A stretch of 64,000 nt of DNA, from the NCBI RefSeq assembly GCF_965248315.1, contig NZ_CBDFIX010000002.1:4371848-4435847 (forward strand), given 5' to 3'. Each line of letters opens with the position of its first letter. Within the stretch, counting starts at the first letter, position 1. The stretch comes from Ulvibacterium sp965248315 (GTDB lineage Bacteria > Bacteroidota > Bacteroidia > Flavobacteriales > Flavobacteriaceae). The position numbers were made by a program, and so were the translations under genes. Positions 8,077-17,363 of this stretch are shown piece by piece. The notes under the pieces were generated by a model. It was not told the DNA's origin, did no database searches, and saw only the letters and a program-made list of their open reading frames with translations.

Positions 8077-9513
8077 ATGAAAAAGATTTATGTATTACCA
8101 ATTTTAGCACTACTGCTCTTCACAGCAAGTTGTGAGGATGACGACGAAGCCGTTGCTCCAGAGGAGGAGGTTGAGGTAGTACCGGCAGCGGGTACTATCT
8201 CCGGAGGACCTTTTTACTTTTGTGTAGATGGTACTTCGGATTTTGTAAGCGACATTACAATTGACAATACGGATGCCGTTGGTGCCAATAGCACTTGGGT
8301 CATTACAGATGATGAAGGGAATATCCTTGGCCTTCCACCGACGTTGGATGATGTAGGCGGCGTTGATTTTGATGGTGCCGGACCCGGGATTTGCTTTATC
8401 TGGTACCTGCGCTACGAAGATGGCCTTACAGGTGCGGAGATGGGCATGAATGTGCATAACCTGGAAGGAACCTTTGATCTTTCCAATTCTATAGAAGTAA
8501 CTCGTAGTCAACCCAATGCGGGAACACTTTCCGGAGGCCCCTATGAATTTACAGTTGACGGCACACCAGATTTTGTAACAGAATTATCCCTGGACGATAC
8601 GGATGTGGCCGGTACCAATAGTACTTGGGTCATTACAGATGACGAAGGGAATATCCTTGGGCTACCACCTACTCTGGAAGCCGTTAAGGGAGTAGATTTT
8701 GATGGAGCCGGGGCCGGAGTTTGTCTTATCTGGTACTTACGCTATGAAGATGGCCTTGTGGGCACAGAAATGGGTATGAATGCCAATGATTTGGAAGGAT
8801 GCTTTAGCCTTTCCAATTCGATACAAGTAACACGGCTAATGGGTGCCAATGCAGGTGAAATTGCAGGAGGCCCGTATGATTTCTGTGTTGACGGAACCCC
8901 TGATTTTGTAGATGGAATTACACTGGATAGCTCTGAGGCGTATGGAAGCGAGAGCTCTTGGGTCATTACAGATGATGAAGGAAACATTCTAGGATTACCA
9001 CCTACTCTTGAAGCTGTTAAAGGTGTAGATTTTGACGGTGCAGGTCCAGGGGTTTGCCTTATCTGGTATTTACGTTATGAAGGGGAATTGGACGGAGCCG
9101 AAGTAGGCATGAACGCCAATGATTTAAAAGGAAACTTTGATCTCTCAAATGCTTTGACCGTGAACCGAAGGAAAACGGAAGCTGGAACCCTTTCCGGTGG
9201 CCCCTTTACCTTTAAGGTAGATGGTACTCCTGATATGGTAAGTGGAATTACCTTGGATAACCCTGAAGCTTCAGGAACCAACAGCACTTGGGTAATTACC
9301 GATGATACAGGCAAAATTTTAGGTCTTCCACCAACTCTTGAAGCAGTTGAAGGTGTAAACTTTGACGATGCAGGTGTTGGCGTATGCTTTATCTGGTATC
9401 TGCGTTATGAAGATGGTTTAAAAGGTGCTGAAATGGGTATGAACGCCAACGATTTGGAAGGATGCTTTGACCTATCCAATTATATTAAAGTAACCCGAGA
9501 ATTGCCTCACTAA
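8077..9513 (+). CDS. lipoprotein with four tandem ~110-residue repeats
   Basis: 478 residues. The signal peptide ends in a lipobox (TASC, Cys19) followed by an acidic DDDEAV stretch, so the protein is probably lipidated; the acidic residues after Cys could favour surface export. After an acidic linker come four repeats of 110-111 residues starting at residues 38, 148, 259 and 369. Each contains the core STWVITDDEGNILGLPPTL and the pattern FIWYLRYEDGL...MGMNANDLEG. The repeats also occur in other Bacteroidota surface proteins as far as I recall, but I cannot name the domain. Function unknown; a surface or matrix role is an inference. Confidence 0.8.
   Translation: MKKIYVLPILALLLFTASCEDDDEAVAPEEEVEVVPAAGTISGGPFYFCVDGTSDFVSDITIDNTDAVGANSTWVITDDEGNILGLPPTLDDVGGVDFDGAGPGICFIWYLRYEDGLTGAEMGMNVHNLEGTFDLSNSIEVTRSQPNAGTLSGGPYEFTVDGTPDFVTELSLDDTDVAGTNSTWVITDDEGNILGLPPTLEAVKGVDFDGAGAGVCLIWYLRYEDGLVGTEMGMNANDLEGCFSLSNSIQVTRLMGANAGEIAGGPYDFCVDGTPDFVDGITLDSSEAYGSESSWVITDDEGNILGLPPTLEAVKGVDFDGAGPGVCLIWYLRYEGELDGAEVGMNANDLKGNFDLSNALTVNRRKTEAGTLSGGPFTFKVDGTPDMVSGITLDNPEASGTNSTWVITDDTGKILGLPPTLEAVEGVNFDDAGVGVCFIWYLRYEDGLKGAEMGMNANDLEGCFDLSNYIKVTRELPH
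8188..9510 (+). repeat. four in-frame tandem repeats (330/333/330/330 bp)
   Basis: Units at 8188-8517, 8518-8850, 8851-9180 and 9181-9510 encode the repeated domain. Proteins are similar but the DNA has diverged at many third positions, so these are old duplications, unlike the perfect array near the window end. Confidence 0.85.
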
Positions 9514-9538
9514 AAACAAGCAAAACAAAATGTTATAA

Positions 9539-9573
9539 GAAACCCCGCAAATGCTATTTATTTACGGGGTTTC
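9539..9573. terminator. bidirectional terminator hairpin
   Basis: GAAACCCCG at 9539-9547 pairs perfectly with CGGGGTTTC at 9565-9573 across a 17-nt AT-rich loop. It lies between the convergent lipoprotein and PEP carboxylase genes and could serve both strands. Confidence 0.7.
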
Positions 9574-9601
9574 TATGTTTTTGCATTATAAGTAAAAAGA
9601 A

Positions 9602-12148
9602 CTAAGCAGAGTTTCTACTTGCATTAATATTTCCATACAGTGATCGGGTCACTATTTTCTCATACAAATCCTTATGGTCCGCATTCTGTCCGATTTTTTG
9701 GAGCGCATATTGCTGAATTACCAACAAGGGCAATACGATGTTTTCTCTAATCTTAACGGATTCCCTGGACAATTCTTCGTCCTGCATCAAAATGGTATAT
9801 CCAGAAATGAGCAGTAACATTTCCTTGGATAGTTTATACTCCTCATGTAGAATATTCCAAAAATCGCGATAAGCCTCATCTTCCTTCATATAACTGGTAA
9901 GCTCAAAATAGCATTTGGATAAAGACATCATACTATTGAGCATCAAGGCTTTAAAAAATGGAACTTCCTTATATAGTCTTTTAACCTCACTGATCCTACC
10001 ATCATCCTTAAGTGTTTTAATTGCCGTTCCCAAACCGAAATAACCCGGTACGTTCTGTTTCAACTGGCTCCAAGAACCTACAAAGGATATGGCCCTAAGA
10101 TCGGTAAGTTCCAGTTTTTTCTTATTGCCTCTTTTTCCAGGCCTACTCCCAATGTTGGCCTTGGTATAGTATTTTAGGGTACTTCGGTTCTCCAGATATG
10201 GGATGAACATCTCATGGTTCTTCAAAGCATCATATTTGGCAAAACTCAATTCCGACAATTCTTCTATCAATTTCCTGGATGCCCTTGAAATAACGTGCTC
10301 TTTTCCAAACAGATTATTGGACAATCCAGCAGTAAGCAACTGTTCGGAGTTATGCATAAACTGTTCCTTGTTCCCGTATGTACTTGTAATGGTCTGACCT
10401 TGTATGGTAAGCTGTATCTCATGATTGGCAACATCCTTGGTCTGTGCCGCGTAAAACCGGTGGGTCTTGCCCCCTCCCCTTGCCGGAGGGCCCCCACGTC
10501 CATCAAAGAAAATGGCTTTGACCCCATTCTTCTTACAAACTTTGGACAAGGTTTCCTTTGTCTTTAAAATGGACCAATTGGCTTTTAAATAACCTCCATC
10601 CTTGGTACCATCGGAAAAACCCAACATCATGGTGTGGGTACTGTTCCTGTGCTCTAAATGTGCCCTGTACTGTGGCAAATCAAAAAGCGATTGCATTACG
10701 GCCTCAGAATTTTCCATGCCCTTCATAGTCTCAAAAAGGGGAACAATATCAAAATTGATTTTATCCGCGTCCCAACCACACCATCTGAATAATCCATAAA
10801 CAAACAATACCGAAAAAATGTCCTCCGAATTACTTATGATGTAACGGTTGCAACCTTCCTCCCCATTTTTTTTCTGGATATCGCTCAACTGTGCGATGTT
10901 CTGGATAGTATCCTTAACGATTCCGTCGTCAAAGTCGGTAGGTTTCAAAGTCCATTTTTCTTTCAAAAGGATACGTGTAAGTTGTTTCTCCGTAAGCTCA
11001 TCCAATTCCTCTTTGATCAATCCCTTTTGCTTGAGTACATTTTCCACCACCAGTTTATGCTTGCTATGGTCTTGACGAATATCCAGTGTGGCGAAGTGGG
11101 TCTTAAAAATCCGTACTTTATCTATAAAATGGTCCAATTCTTTTACATAGAGGGAATGGTAGTCGTTTATCAAAATTTCACGGATATTAAGTAACGGGCC
11201 AATGATATCACCATAGTCTACAGATCTTTGGGAATCGAACATAGCAATGTAAAGATTGTCCCTAAGACTGTTCAACAGCGACCGTAAGCTTTTAAAGCTT
11301 AGTTTCTTGCGCAATCGCTTCAAATCATTATAATAGCACTTCATCAACGTAAGGCGAAGTTCATCCGCTACGGCTTTGGTAATATCGGCCGTAACAAAAG
11401 GATTACCATCACGATCTCCTCCTGGCCAAAAACCCAATTTCATGATGTTGTAATTGTCAAAATAATCATCTTTAATATTGTTTTTGATATAGGCAAAAAG
11501 TTCTCCCATCGCATCATAATACACGTTTCTAAGGATATAAATGATATTCTTGGCCTCATCCAGGGGTGTAGGTTTTTGGGCATTGATCAGTGAAGTAAGC
11601 CCCAATTGTTGTAGGGTCAAATCAATATCATTAATACGATCTTCAAGAATTAAGGTGCGTAACTCTTCCATAATATCCAGAACGGCCGGGGTATAGAATT
11701 GGGTGGGGTGTGCGGTAAGTACTATCCGCGCACTAAACGTAGATAATTTCTTTGCAATCTTATCCCAGCTTTTATTCTCGTTTACCAATTGAAAATAATC
11801 CTTTATGGACAAGGATGTCGTATGTTGGTGCAACTTGGGGAAAGCCGCGTCCTCAACACTGTCATAAAGCACCACTTGTCTTTCTACATATTGGATGATT
11901 CGAAACATGAAGTCTATCCTATCCTTTTCGGATTCAACATTGGCATAGTTCTGAAAGAAGGCATCCAGTATTTCCTGTGGTTTTTTTCCGGATTTCAACC
12001 CCTTTTCGCATTGTTCAAATAGCAAGGGAATCAACATACCGACGTTTTCAATATTTCGATAGGGAAGATTAAGGAACAGGCTGTTGTAAACATTAAACCT
12101 ATTGGTGACCGATTTCTTGAACTCCTCTAATTTTTCTGATCGTTGCAT
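9602..12148 (-). CDS. ppc: phosphoenolpyruvate carboxylase
   Basis: Carboxylates PEP to oxaloacetate, refilling the TCA cycle. 848 residues, in the range of the Bacteroidota enzymes. The catalytic His147 lies in TAHPTQ (145-150). The PEP/bicarbonate motif GGDRDGNP is at 243-250, and the glycine-rich catalytic loop FFDGRGGPPARGGG is in the middle of the second half. The C terminus, NASRNSA, is near the usual Asn-Thr-Gly end but differs from it. Single gene, reading toward the terminator at 9539. Confidence 0.95.
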   Translation of the reverse strand: MQRSEKLEEFKKSVTNRFNVYNSLFLNLPYRNIENVGMLIPLLFEQCEKGLKSGKKPQEILDAFFQNYANVESEKDRIDFMFRIIQYVERQVVLYDSVEDAAFPKLHQHTTSLSIKDYFQLVNENKSWDKIAKKLSTFSARIVLTAHPTQFYTPAVLDIMEELRTLILEDRINDIDLTLQQLGLTSLINAQKPTPLDEAKNIIYILRNVYYDAMGELFAYIKNNIKDDYFDNYNIMKLGFWPGGDRDGNPFVTADITKAVADELRLTLMKCYYNDLKRLRKKLSFKSLRSLLNSLRDNLYIAMFDSQRSVDYGDIIGPLLNIREILINDYHSLYVKELDHFIDKVRIFKTHFATLDIRQDHSKHKLVVENVLKQKGLIKEELDELTEKQLTRILLKEKWTLKPTDFDDGIVKDTIQNIAQLSDIQKKNGEEGCNRYIISNSEDIFSVLFVYGLFRWCGWDADKINFDIVPLFETMKGMENSEAVMQSLFDLPQYRAHLEHRNSTHTMMLGFSDGTKDGGYLKANWSILKTKETLSKVCKKNGVKAIFFDGRGGPPARGGGKTHRFYAAQTKDVANHEIQLTIQGQTITSTYGNKEQFMHNSEQLLTAGLSNNLFGKEHVISRASRKLIEELSELSFAKYDALKNHEMFIPYLENRSTLKYYTKANIGSRPGKRGNKKKLELTDLRAISFVGSWSQLKQNVPGYFGLGTAIKTLKDDGRISEVKRLYKEVPFFKALMLNSMMSLSKCYFELTSYMKEDEAYRDFWNILHEEYKLSKEMLLLISGYTILMQDEELSRESVKIRENIVLPLLVIQQYALQKIGQNADHKDLYEKIVTRSLYGNINASRNSA

Positions 12149-12312
12149 AAAATGAATAAATATTGAATTTTGGGTGGTTTACTCATAAAACCAAGACGGT
12201 AAATATCAACATTATTGGGCAATTCCCCTTGGATTTCCAATCAAAATAACAAAATAGAACACGGACACCACAAAATGAACAAGGCTGCTTATCAATTGTC
12301 AAAAATAGTAAC

Positions 12313-12972
12313 CTAAAAAAATGCCTTGTACTGCAATATTCTAAAATCCAAGGTGTTGAAATCGGGGTTTTCCCTTTTTCTTTGTTTATAGGCCTCCAAA
12401 CTCCCAACCGCCCGGTTTGCCGCTCCCGAAGGTGCGGTAAGGGATACTGTTTTTATGGTTCTTTGCGTAAGGGGCAACGTAAAGGAATGGATTCTAGGAA
12501 TCTCATTGGAAATTAGGTTCAATTCCAAATTGAACGTTTTTAGGTGTTTCCGAAAAAAGTATTCCGGTCCATTTTTACTATTACCTCCAGTAAATAAAAG
12601 CGTGTTAACATTGGGCAATTCCTTCAAATACCCTATTATATTTCTAAGCTTTATGTTGCTCATCCCTAAGTCCGAGGCATCCAATTTTGCCCTTTCCGCA
12701 CTTTCAACGATGTCACAAATACCGATTTTTTTATACTTTAAAAAATCCATCCGCTGTTTTATAGCTTCATCCGTAGTCTCGAATTTTAAATCAAGGTGAA
12801 AAATGCGATCAAGTATGGGCCAAAGCTGTCCATCCCTACTACCATAGCAAAAATCCACGTCACCTTTCTTTAGATTCCCCATAGTAAATCTAGGAGGTGG
12901 CAATGTTCCTACAATGAGCTTTGTGGCCTCTGGGAAAAGGAAAGGTTTATAAGGGTGAGTGTGCAAAAACAT
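12313..12972 (-). CDS. uracil-DNA glycosylase-like family protein
   Basis: 219 residues. The N-terminal part (about residues 8-60) has the pattern HPYKPF, then LIVGTLPPPRF and CYGSRDGQLWPIL. This matches the GxxPG-type first motif and following aromatic region of the uracil-DNA glycosylase fold. A later segment, TLLFTGGNS, resembles the middle strand. The C terminus has LTAPSGAANR, in the place of the HPS/P-type last motif. Base-excision activity is therefore plausible but unproven, as several branches of this superfamily have other specificities. Confidence 0.65.
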   Translation of the reverse strand: MFLHTHPYKPFLFPEATKLIVGTLPPPRFTMGNLKKGDVDFCYGSRDGQLWPILDRIFHLDLKFETTDEAIKQRMDFLKYKKIGICDIVESAERAKLDASDLGMSNIKLRNIIGYLKELPNVNTLLFTGGNSKNGPEYFFRKHLKTFNLELNLISNEIPRIHSFTLPLTQRTIKTVSLTAPSGAANRAVGSLEAYKQRKRENPDFNTLDFRILQYKAFF

Positions 12973-13086
12973 GGGTATATCTTAAAAACGAAATGGTTTT
13001 TTGTAGGGTCAACTCCCTTGGACAGAGGATTGCATTTATTATCACAATTTCGTAATTTAAGACATAAATTCTTAAAATAGAACTAA

Positions 13087-13215
13087 ATGGGGAAAGGAGA
13101 TATAAAAACCAGAAGAGGAAAAATAGCGAACCGGTCTCATGGGGCGAGAAGGCCCAGGAAAATCAAAAAACGATTAACGGTGGAGGAAAAAATAGCAGTA
13201 ACCAAAAAGAAATGA
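13087..13215 (+). CDS. 30S ribosomal protein THX
   Basis: A 42-codon gene, extremely basic. It begins MGKGDIKTRRGKI and continues with SHGARRPRK, the signature of the bTHX small-subunit protein family found in Thermus and Bacteroidota. THX sits in the head of the 30S subunit and stabilises rRNA packing. The start ATG is preceded by an A-rich stretch rather than a Shine-Dalgarno, usual for this phylum. The stop is one base from the end of the convergent lipoprotein gene. The gene is short enough to be missed by length-filtered gene finding. Confidence 0.88.
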   Translation: MGKGDIKTRRGKIANRSHGARRPRKIKKRLTVEEKIAVTKKK

Positions 13216-13216
13216 C

Positions 13217-13579
13217 CTAATAATCTATTATAAAGCTAAGGTCTACATTTCCATCCTCGGTAATATCAAGTTCGTAGGTATAGAATCCTATGGGTAAAGG
13301 AGTCTCCCCCACAAAATCAATAGGCTGTAGTGTGAAGGTATCTTCACCTGACCTAATTTGGATGAATGCATATTGAAAGGCCGTTTCAAACTCCAAATAT
13401 CCGGAATAGTCCCCAGCTGACACGTTTTCATAAACTTCTTCTGCATCCGAAACCTGAACTTCATCAAAAGTTATATTGCTGGTATTCCTTATACGGATGT
13501 TTACGGCATCAACACCATCATCCCGATCTGTGCAGCTCAAAACTAATAGAGATAATGTTAAAATAAAAAACTGTTTCAT
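13217..13579 (-). CDS. small lipoprotein, function unknown
   Basis: 120 residues. A short hydrophobic signal ends with lipobox LVLSC (Cys16), then TDRDDG. The rest is predicted mainly beta: an alternating pattern such as NIRIRNTSNITFDEVQV and GFYTYELDI. I recognise no family. It converges with the THX gene with one base between stops. Confidence 0.7.
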   Translation of the reverse strand: MKQFFILTLSLLVLSCTDRDDGVDAVNIRIRNTSNITFDEVQVSDAEEVYENVSAGDYSGYLEFETAFQYAFIQIRSGEDTFTLQPIDFVGETPLPIGFYTYELDITEDGNVDLSFIIDY

Positions 13580-13634
13580 CCTTATTTTTTAAAGAGATGT
13601 TATAAAGATAAAACGGTTGCTTTGGAAAAATATT

Positions 13635-14396
13635 CTATCGGACGAACACTGGCTGATCTTCCCTTAAAGTATGCTCCTTGCTATATAGATAATCATCATA
13701 ATCAAACCCTTTGATATCGTCCAATGTTTTGGCATCCGTATCCGAGATATAGCGGACCATGGAACCGCGGGCCTTTTTTGCAAAAAAGCTGATAACCTTA
13801 AGCTTGTCGTTTTTCCAATCTTTAAAAATGGGGGTAACGACAGGAACTTTTAAGGCCCTCTCATCAATAGCCCCAAAATATTCATTGCTGGCCAGGTTGA
13901 GGAAGAGTTCGTCATTTTCCATTTTGGAATTAAGGTGAGCGGTCAAGTCCTTTTTCCAGAACTCGTACAAATTCTTTCTTCGGTTTACCCTCAACTGGGT
14001 ACCCATTTCCAATCTATAGGGCTGTATAAGATCCAAAGGCCTTAGGATACCATATAACCCGGATAGGATACGTAACGTATCCTGTAACTTCTCCAATTTC
14101 TCCTCGGGAATGGTATAGGCATCCAACCCTTGATATACATCACCATTAAAGGCATACATCGCAGGACGCGCGTTCTCAGGCGAAAATGGGATTGTGAACT
14201 TCTGATTGCGTTCCCAATTCAATTGGGCTAGATTGTCCGAAATATTCATTAGTTTGGACAATGCCCTAGGTCTTTTCTTTTGCAAAACTTTATTAAGCCT
14301 TTTGGATTGTTCCAGAAACTGGGGCTCGGTATATCTTTGGCTAGGCAATTTGCTTTCAAAGTCTAGCGATTTAGCGGGGGAAATGACAACTTTCAT
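13635..14396 (-). CDS. yaaA: peroxide stress protein YaaA (DUF328 family)
   Basis: 253 residues. Characteristic N terminus VVISPAKSLDF, then LMNISDNLAQLN, ARPAMYAFNGDVYQGL, LSGLYGILRPLDLIQPYRLEM and LASNEYF. In E. coli YaaA limits free intracellular iron and oxidative DNA damage under hydrogen peroxide, and it has a DNA-binding fold. That role is assumed here from the family. Single gene between the lipoprotein and the pseudouridine synthase. Confidence 0.92.
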   Translation of the reverse strand: MKVVISPAKSLDFESKLPSQRYTEPQFLEQSKRLNKVLQKKRPRALSKLMNISDNLAQLNWERNQKFTIPFSPENARPAMYAFNGDVYQGLDAYTIPEEKLEKLQDTLRILSGLYGILRPLDLIQPYRLEMGTQLRVNRRKNLYEFWKKDLTAHLNSKMENDELFLNLASNEYFGAIDERALKVPVVTPIFKDWKNDKLKVISFFAKKARGSMVRYISDTDAKTLDDIKGFDYDDYLYSKEHTLREDQPVFVR

Positions 14397-14558
14397 CTTT
14401 TTATATGTTTAGGCACCCTAAAAATAACAATGATTTTTGGGATATTGGCACCTTGTATGTAAAGAGTTTTCGATAGCTCCATTTGGAAAAACAATACTAC
14501 TACACCTTGAAAAAATATGATAAAAAGAGTGCCCCCGTCAAAGCCAACCCATAAGTAT

Positions 14559-15593
14559 TTATGCTAAACCTCTACTCTGCTTGGAATACCCTTTCCACTT
14601 TTCGATACATTGTAACATATCTTCCGGAATTTCGGAATCGAAGCGCATTTGCTTTCCTGTAACCGGGTGCAAAAAGCCCAAGGTCTTGGCATGGAGTGCT
14701 TGGCGCGGTAGAACCTTGAAACAATTTTCCACAAACTGTCGATATTTTGTGAACACCGTGCCCTTTAGAATTCGTTCCCCACCATACCTGGCATCGTTGA
14801 ACAGTGTGTGGCCTATGTGTTTCATATGGACCCTTATCTGATGTGTACGGCCTGTCTCCAATCTACAGGAAACCAAGGTAACATATCCCAAACGTTCCAG
14901 CACCTTGTAGTGCGTGACAGCTTCCTTACCTTGATCGCCATCAGGAAATACCTGCATTTGCAATCGATTTTTAGGGTTTCGGCCTATATGACCCTCAATT
15001 GTTCCCGTATCATTCTCTACATTGCCCCAAACCAAAGCTATGTACTCCCGCTCGGAGGTTTTATCAAAAAATTGTTTAGCCAGGTGGGTCATGGCCGTTT
15101 CAGTCTTGGCCACCACTAGTAGTCCGGAGGTATCCTTGTCTATACGATGCACCAACCCGGGCCGTTCGTTGCTATTTATCGGGAGGTTATCAAAATGATG
15201 TATAAGCCCATTGATCAAAGTTCCCGAATAGTTTCCGTGACCTGGGTGGACCACCATTCCAGGAGGCTTGTTCACAACCAATAAAGTCTCATCTTCATAA
15301 ACAATATTCAGTGGAATATCTTCCGGGACCAAAAGGAATTCATGTGGAGGATGCTCAAAAAGTACTTTTACCACATCTCCGGCCTTTACCTTATAATTCT
15401 GCTTTACAATGGACTCGTTTACCCAAATGTTTCCTGTTTTGGCGGCTTGCTGAATTTTGTTTCGTGTGGCATTTTCTATGAAATTCATCAAAAATTTATC
15501 CACGCGTAAAGGTTCTTGTCCTTTTGAAGCTACAAATTTATAATGTTCAAATAGTTCGTCCCCTTCAGGTTCGCGGGTACCCTGTTCCTCCAT
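14559..15593 (-). CDS. RluD-family 23S rRNA pseudouridine synthase
   Basis: 344 residues. An S4 RNA-binding domain (about residues 28-80: LRVDKFLMN...) is followed by the RluA-type catalytic domain. The conserved HRIDKDTSGLLVVAKT places the catalytic Asp at 152. RTHQIRVHMKHIGHTLFND is near residue 250. Likely converts uridines in helix 69 of 23S rRNA, like RluD, but exact sites cannot be read. The start lies 5 bp after the PASTA gene, so the two form an operon. Confidence 0.88.
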   Translation of the reverse strand: MEEQGTREPEGDELFEHYKFVASKGQEPLRVDKFLMNFIENATRNKIQQAAKTGNIWVNESIVKQNYKVKAGDVVKVLFEHPPHEFLLVPEDIPLNIVYEDETLLVVNKPPGMVVHPGHGNYSGTLINGLIHHFDNLPINSNERPGLVHRIDKDTSGLLVVAKTETAMTHLAKQFFDKTSEREYIALVWGNVENDTGTIEGHIGRNPKNRLQMQVFPDGDQGKEAVTHYKVLERLGYVTLVSCRLETGRTHQIRVHMKHIGHTLFNDARYGGERILKGTVFTKYRQFVENCFKVLPRQALHAKTLGFLHPVTGKQMRFDSEIPEDMLQCIEKWKGYSKQSRGLA

Positions 15594-15598
15594 AACTT

Positions 15599-16186
15599 TT
15601 AGTTGGACTCGGCTTGAACCCGCGCACTTTCCGGAATAGTCCCATTTCCGCAGACCAGCTCTATTTTAGAAGTTTTCGGCAATTTATCGCCAGGCTTTAT
15701 GTCCTTTCCCTTGTGCTTTATGTAGTATACCATATCCTTTCCCAACTGATCAATGTATGTAACCCGTTGCACATCCAAACCTACTGCACGCAGCATAGAA
15801 GAAGCGTTTCTTTGTGTTACTTGAATAATATTGGGTACGGTTACCTTTTTGTACCCGGAAGGGTTAACGGTAAAATAAATCTTTCTGTTTTCCTTCACCT
15901 TGCTACCTGCTGATGGGTCTTGCTCTATAATGGAAAACCTAGGGTATTCTGGGCTATAGTTCGCAGAATCCAATACTTCATAGCGCAAACCTGATTCTTC
16001 CACGGCTTGCCGCATATCCATTACCGACATTTTGGAAAAATCCGGTACAACAACGAATTCCCCATGGTTGGTAGTACTGTTCAACCAACGAAGGCACAAA
16101 AAAATTAAGCCTATCAAAACTACCAAGGATAAGCCTATCTGTACCAAAAAGGTTCTACTCCTTAAAAAATCGAAAAAACTTCTCAT
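15599..16186 (-). CDS. PASTA domain membrane protein
   Basis: 195 residues from the ATG at 16186. A longer in-frame extension exists but would start inside the ddl leader and lacks family-like sequence. One transmembrane helix (about 11-31) is followed by about two extracytoplasmic PASTA repeats: VVPDFSKMSVMDMRQAVEESG onward and VTVPNIIQVTQRNASSML onward. PASTA domains bind muropeptides or beta-lactams in kinases and penicillin-binding proteins; no such catalytic domain is attached here. Placement opposite ddl supports a cell-wall link (inference). Confidence 0.82.
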   Translation of the reverse strand: MRSFFDFLRSRTFLVQIGLSLVVLIGLIFLCLRWLNSTTNHGEFVVVPDFSKMSVMDMRQAVEESGLRYEVLDSANYSPEYPRFSIIEQDPSAGSKVKENRKIYFTVNPSGYKKVTVPNIIQVTQRNASSMLRAVGLDVQRVTYIDQLGKDMVYYIKHKGKDIKPGDKLPKTSKIELVCGNGTIPESARVQAESN

Positions 16187-16204
16187 GGCCAAACAATCGT
16201 CGGA

Positions 16205-16212
16205 CAAAGATA
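16205..16212 (-). promoter_or_regulatory. candidate -7 element for the PASTA/rluD-type operon
   Basis: Read on the minus strand this is TATCTTTG, a full match to TAnnTTTG, 18 nt before the ATG at 16186. I find no well-spaced -33 element. Confidence 0.38.
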
Positions 16213-16370
16213 GGAAATGAGCCAAAACAAATGGTTTTAACCTTTCAAAAGTTAATGTATTATACATTAAGTATCTTAAAAAACAATCCCGGGCTATGCC
16301 ATGGAATTGTTTTTTAGTTATTTTGGGTTTTGGAAAACTTGGCCTTTTAAACTTGCATTTGAATTGTATT

Positions 16371-17354
16371 ATGAAAAAGAACATAGCCATTATCATGGGC
16401 GGGTATTCGAGCGAGTACCAGATTTCCCTTAAAAGTGGAAATGTAGTTTACGAATATCTGGACAAGACTAAATTTGATGCTTATCGAATCCATATTTTTA
16501 AGGATAAGTGGGTCTATGTTGATCATACCGGTAATGAGCTGCCCGTAAACCGGCATGATTTTTCAGTTACAGTGGACAAGGGTCATATTCATTTTGACTG
16601 TGTTTTTAACGCTATCCATGGCTCGCCCGGAGAGGATGGCCTTATGCAAGCTTACTTTGAGTTATTGGGTATTCCCCAAACATCTTGCAATCAATACCAA
16701 TCCGCCTTAACCTTTAACAAACGTGACCTTTTGAGTGTTTTGAAGCCCTACGGCATAAAATCAGCGGCTTCCTTTTACCTGAATTTTGGAGACCCTATAA
16801 ATGAGGACGTAATTATTCAACGAGTGTCCTTGCCCTGCTTTGTGAAAGCCAACCGTGCGGGAAGTAGCTTTGGTATGTCCAAAGTCTATAAGAAGGAAGA
16901 TTTAAGACCGGCAATTGAGAAGGCTTATCAAGAAGATGATGAAATTCTTATTGAGGCTTTTTTGGATGGAACAGAGGTTTCCGTGGGTGTGATTACCTAT
17001 AATGGAAAGACAAAGGTATTGCCTATAACCGAAATAACTACCGAGAATGACTTTTTCGATTATGAGGCCAAGTATGAAGGAAAGTCTCAAGAAATCACAC
17101 CGGCCAGAATATCCAATGATCAAGAAAAAAGGGTTGTAGAATTGGCCAAGCGCGCCTACGAAGTAATTAATATGAAGGGATTTTCTAGGAGCGAGTTCAT
17201 TTTTGTGGATGATGAACCCTATATGTTGGAAATGAATACGACCCCCGGACTTACAAAGGAAAGTATTCTTCCAGAGCAAGCTCGCGTTGCAGGAATATCC
17301 CTTTCCGCGCTTTTTGAGAGTGCCATAACCGAGGCTTTACGGGAAAATACCTAA
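16371..17354 (+). CDS. ddl: D-alanine--D-alanine ligase
   Basis: Makes the D-Ala-D-Ala dipeptide for peptidoglycan. 327 residues from ATG 16371, which gives the typical MKKNIAIIMGGYSSEY start. An in-frame upstream start would add 25 poorly conserved residues. ATP-grasp features are present: HGSPGEDG near residue 82, FVKANRAGSSFGM in the middle, and the metal-binding MLEMNTTPGLT near the C terminus. Ends 9 bp before coaD, so the two are probably one operon. Confidence 0.94.
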   Translation: MKKNIAIIMGGYSSEYQISLKSGNVVYEYLDKTKFDAYRIHIFKDKWVYVDHTGNELPVNRHDFSVTVDKGHIHFDCVFNAIHGSPGEDGLMQAYFELLGIPQTSCNQYQSALTFNKRDLLSVLKPYGIKSAASFYLNFGDPINEDVIIQRVSLPCFVKANRAGSSFGMSKVYKKEDLRPAIEKAYQEDDEILIEAFLDGTEVSVGVITYNGKTKVLPITEITTENDFFDYEAKYEGKSQEITPARISNDQEKRVVELAKRAYEVINMKGFSRSEFIFVDDEPYMLEMNTTPGLTKESILPEQARVAGISLSALFESAITEALRENT

Positions 17355-17363
17355 CTTTAGGCT

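Noticed and set aside
15599..16396. Longer reading frame for the PASTA protein starting at 16396
   Set aside because: It would run through the ddl leader and start; the extra 70 residues have no domain and the ATG at 16186 gives a normal membrane anchor.
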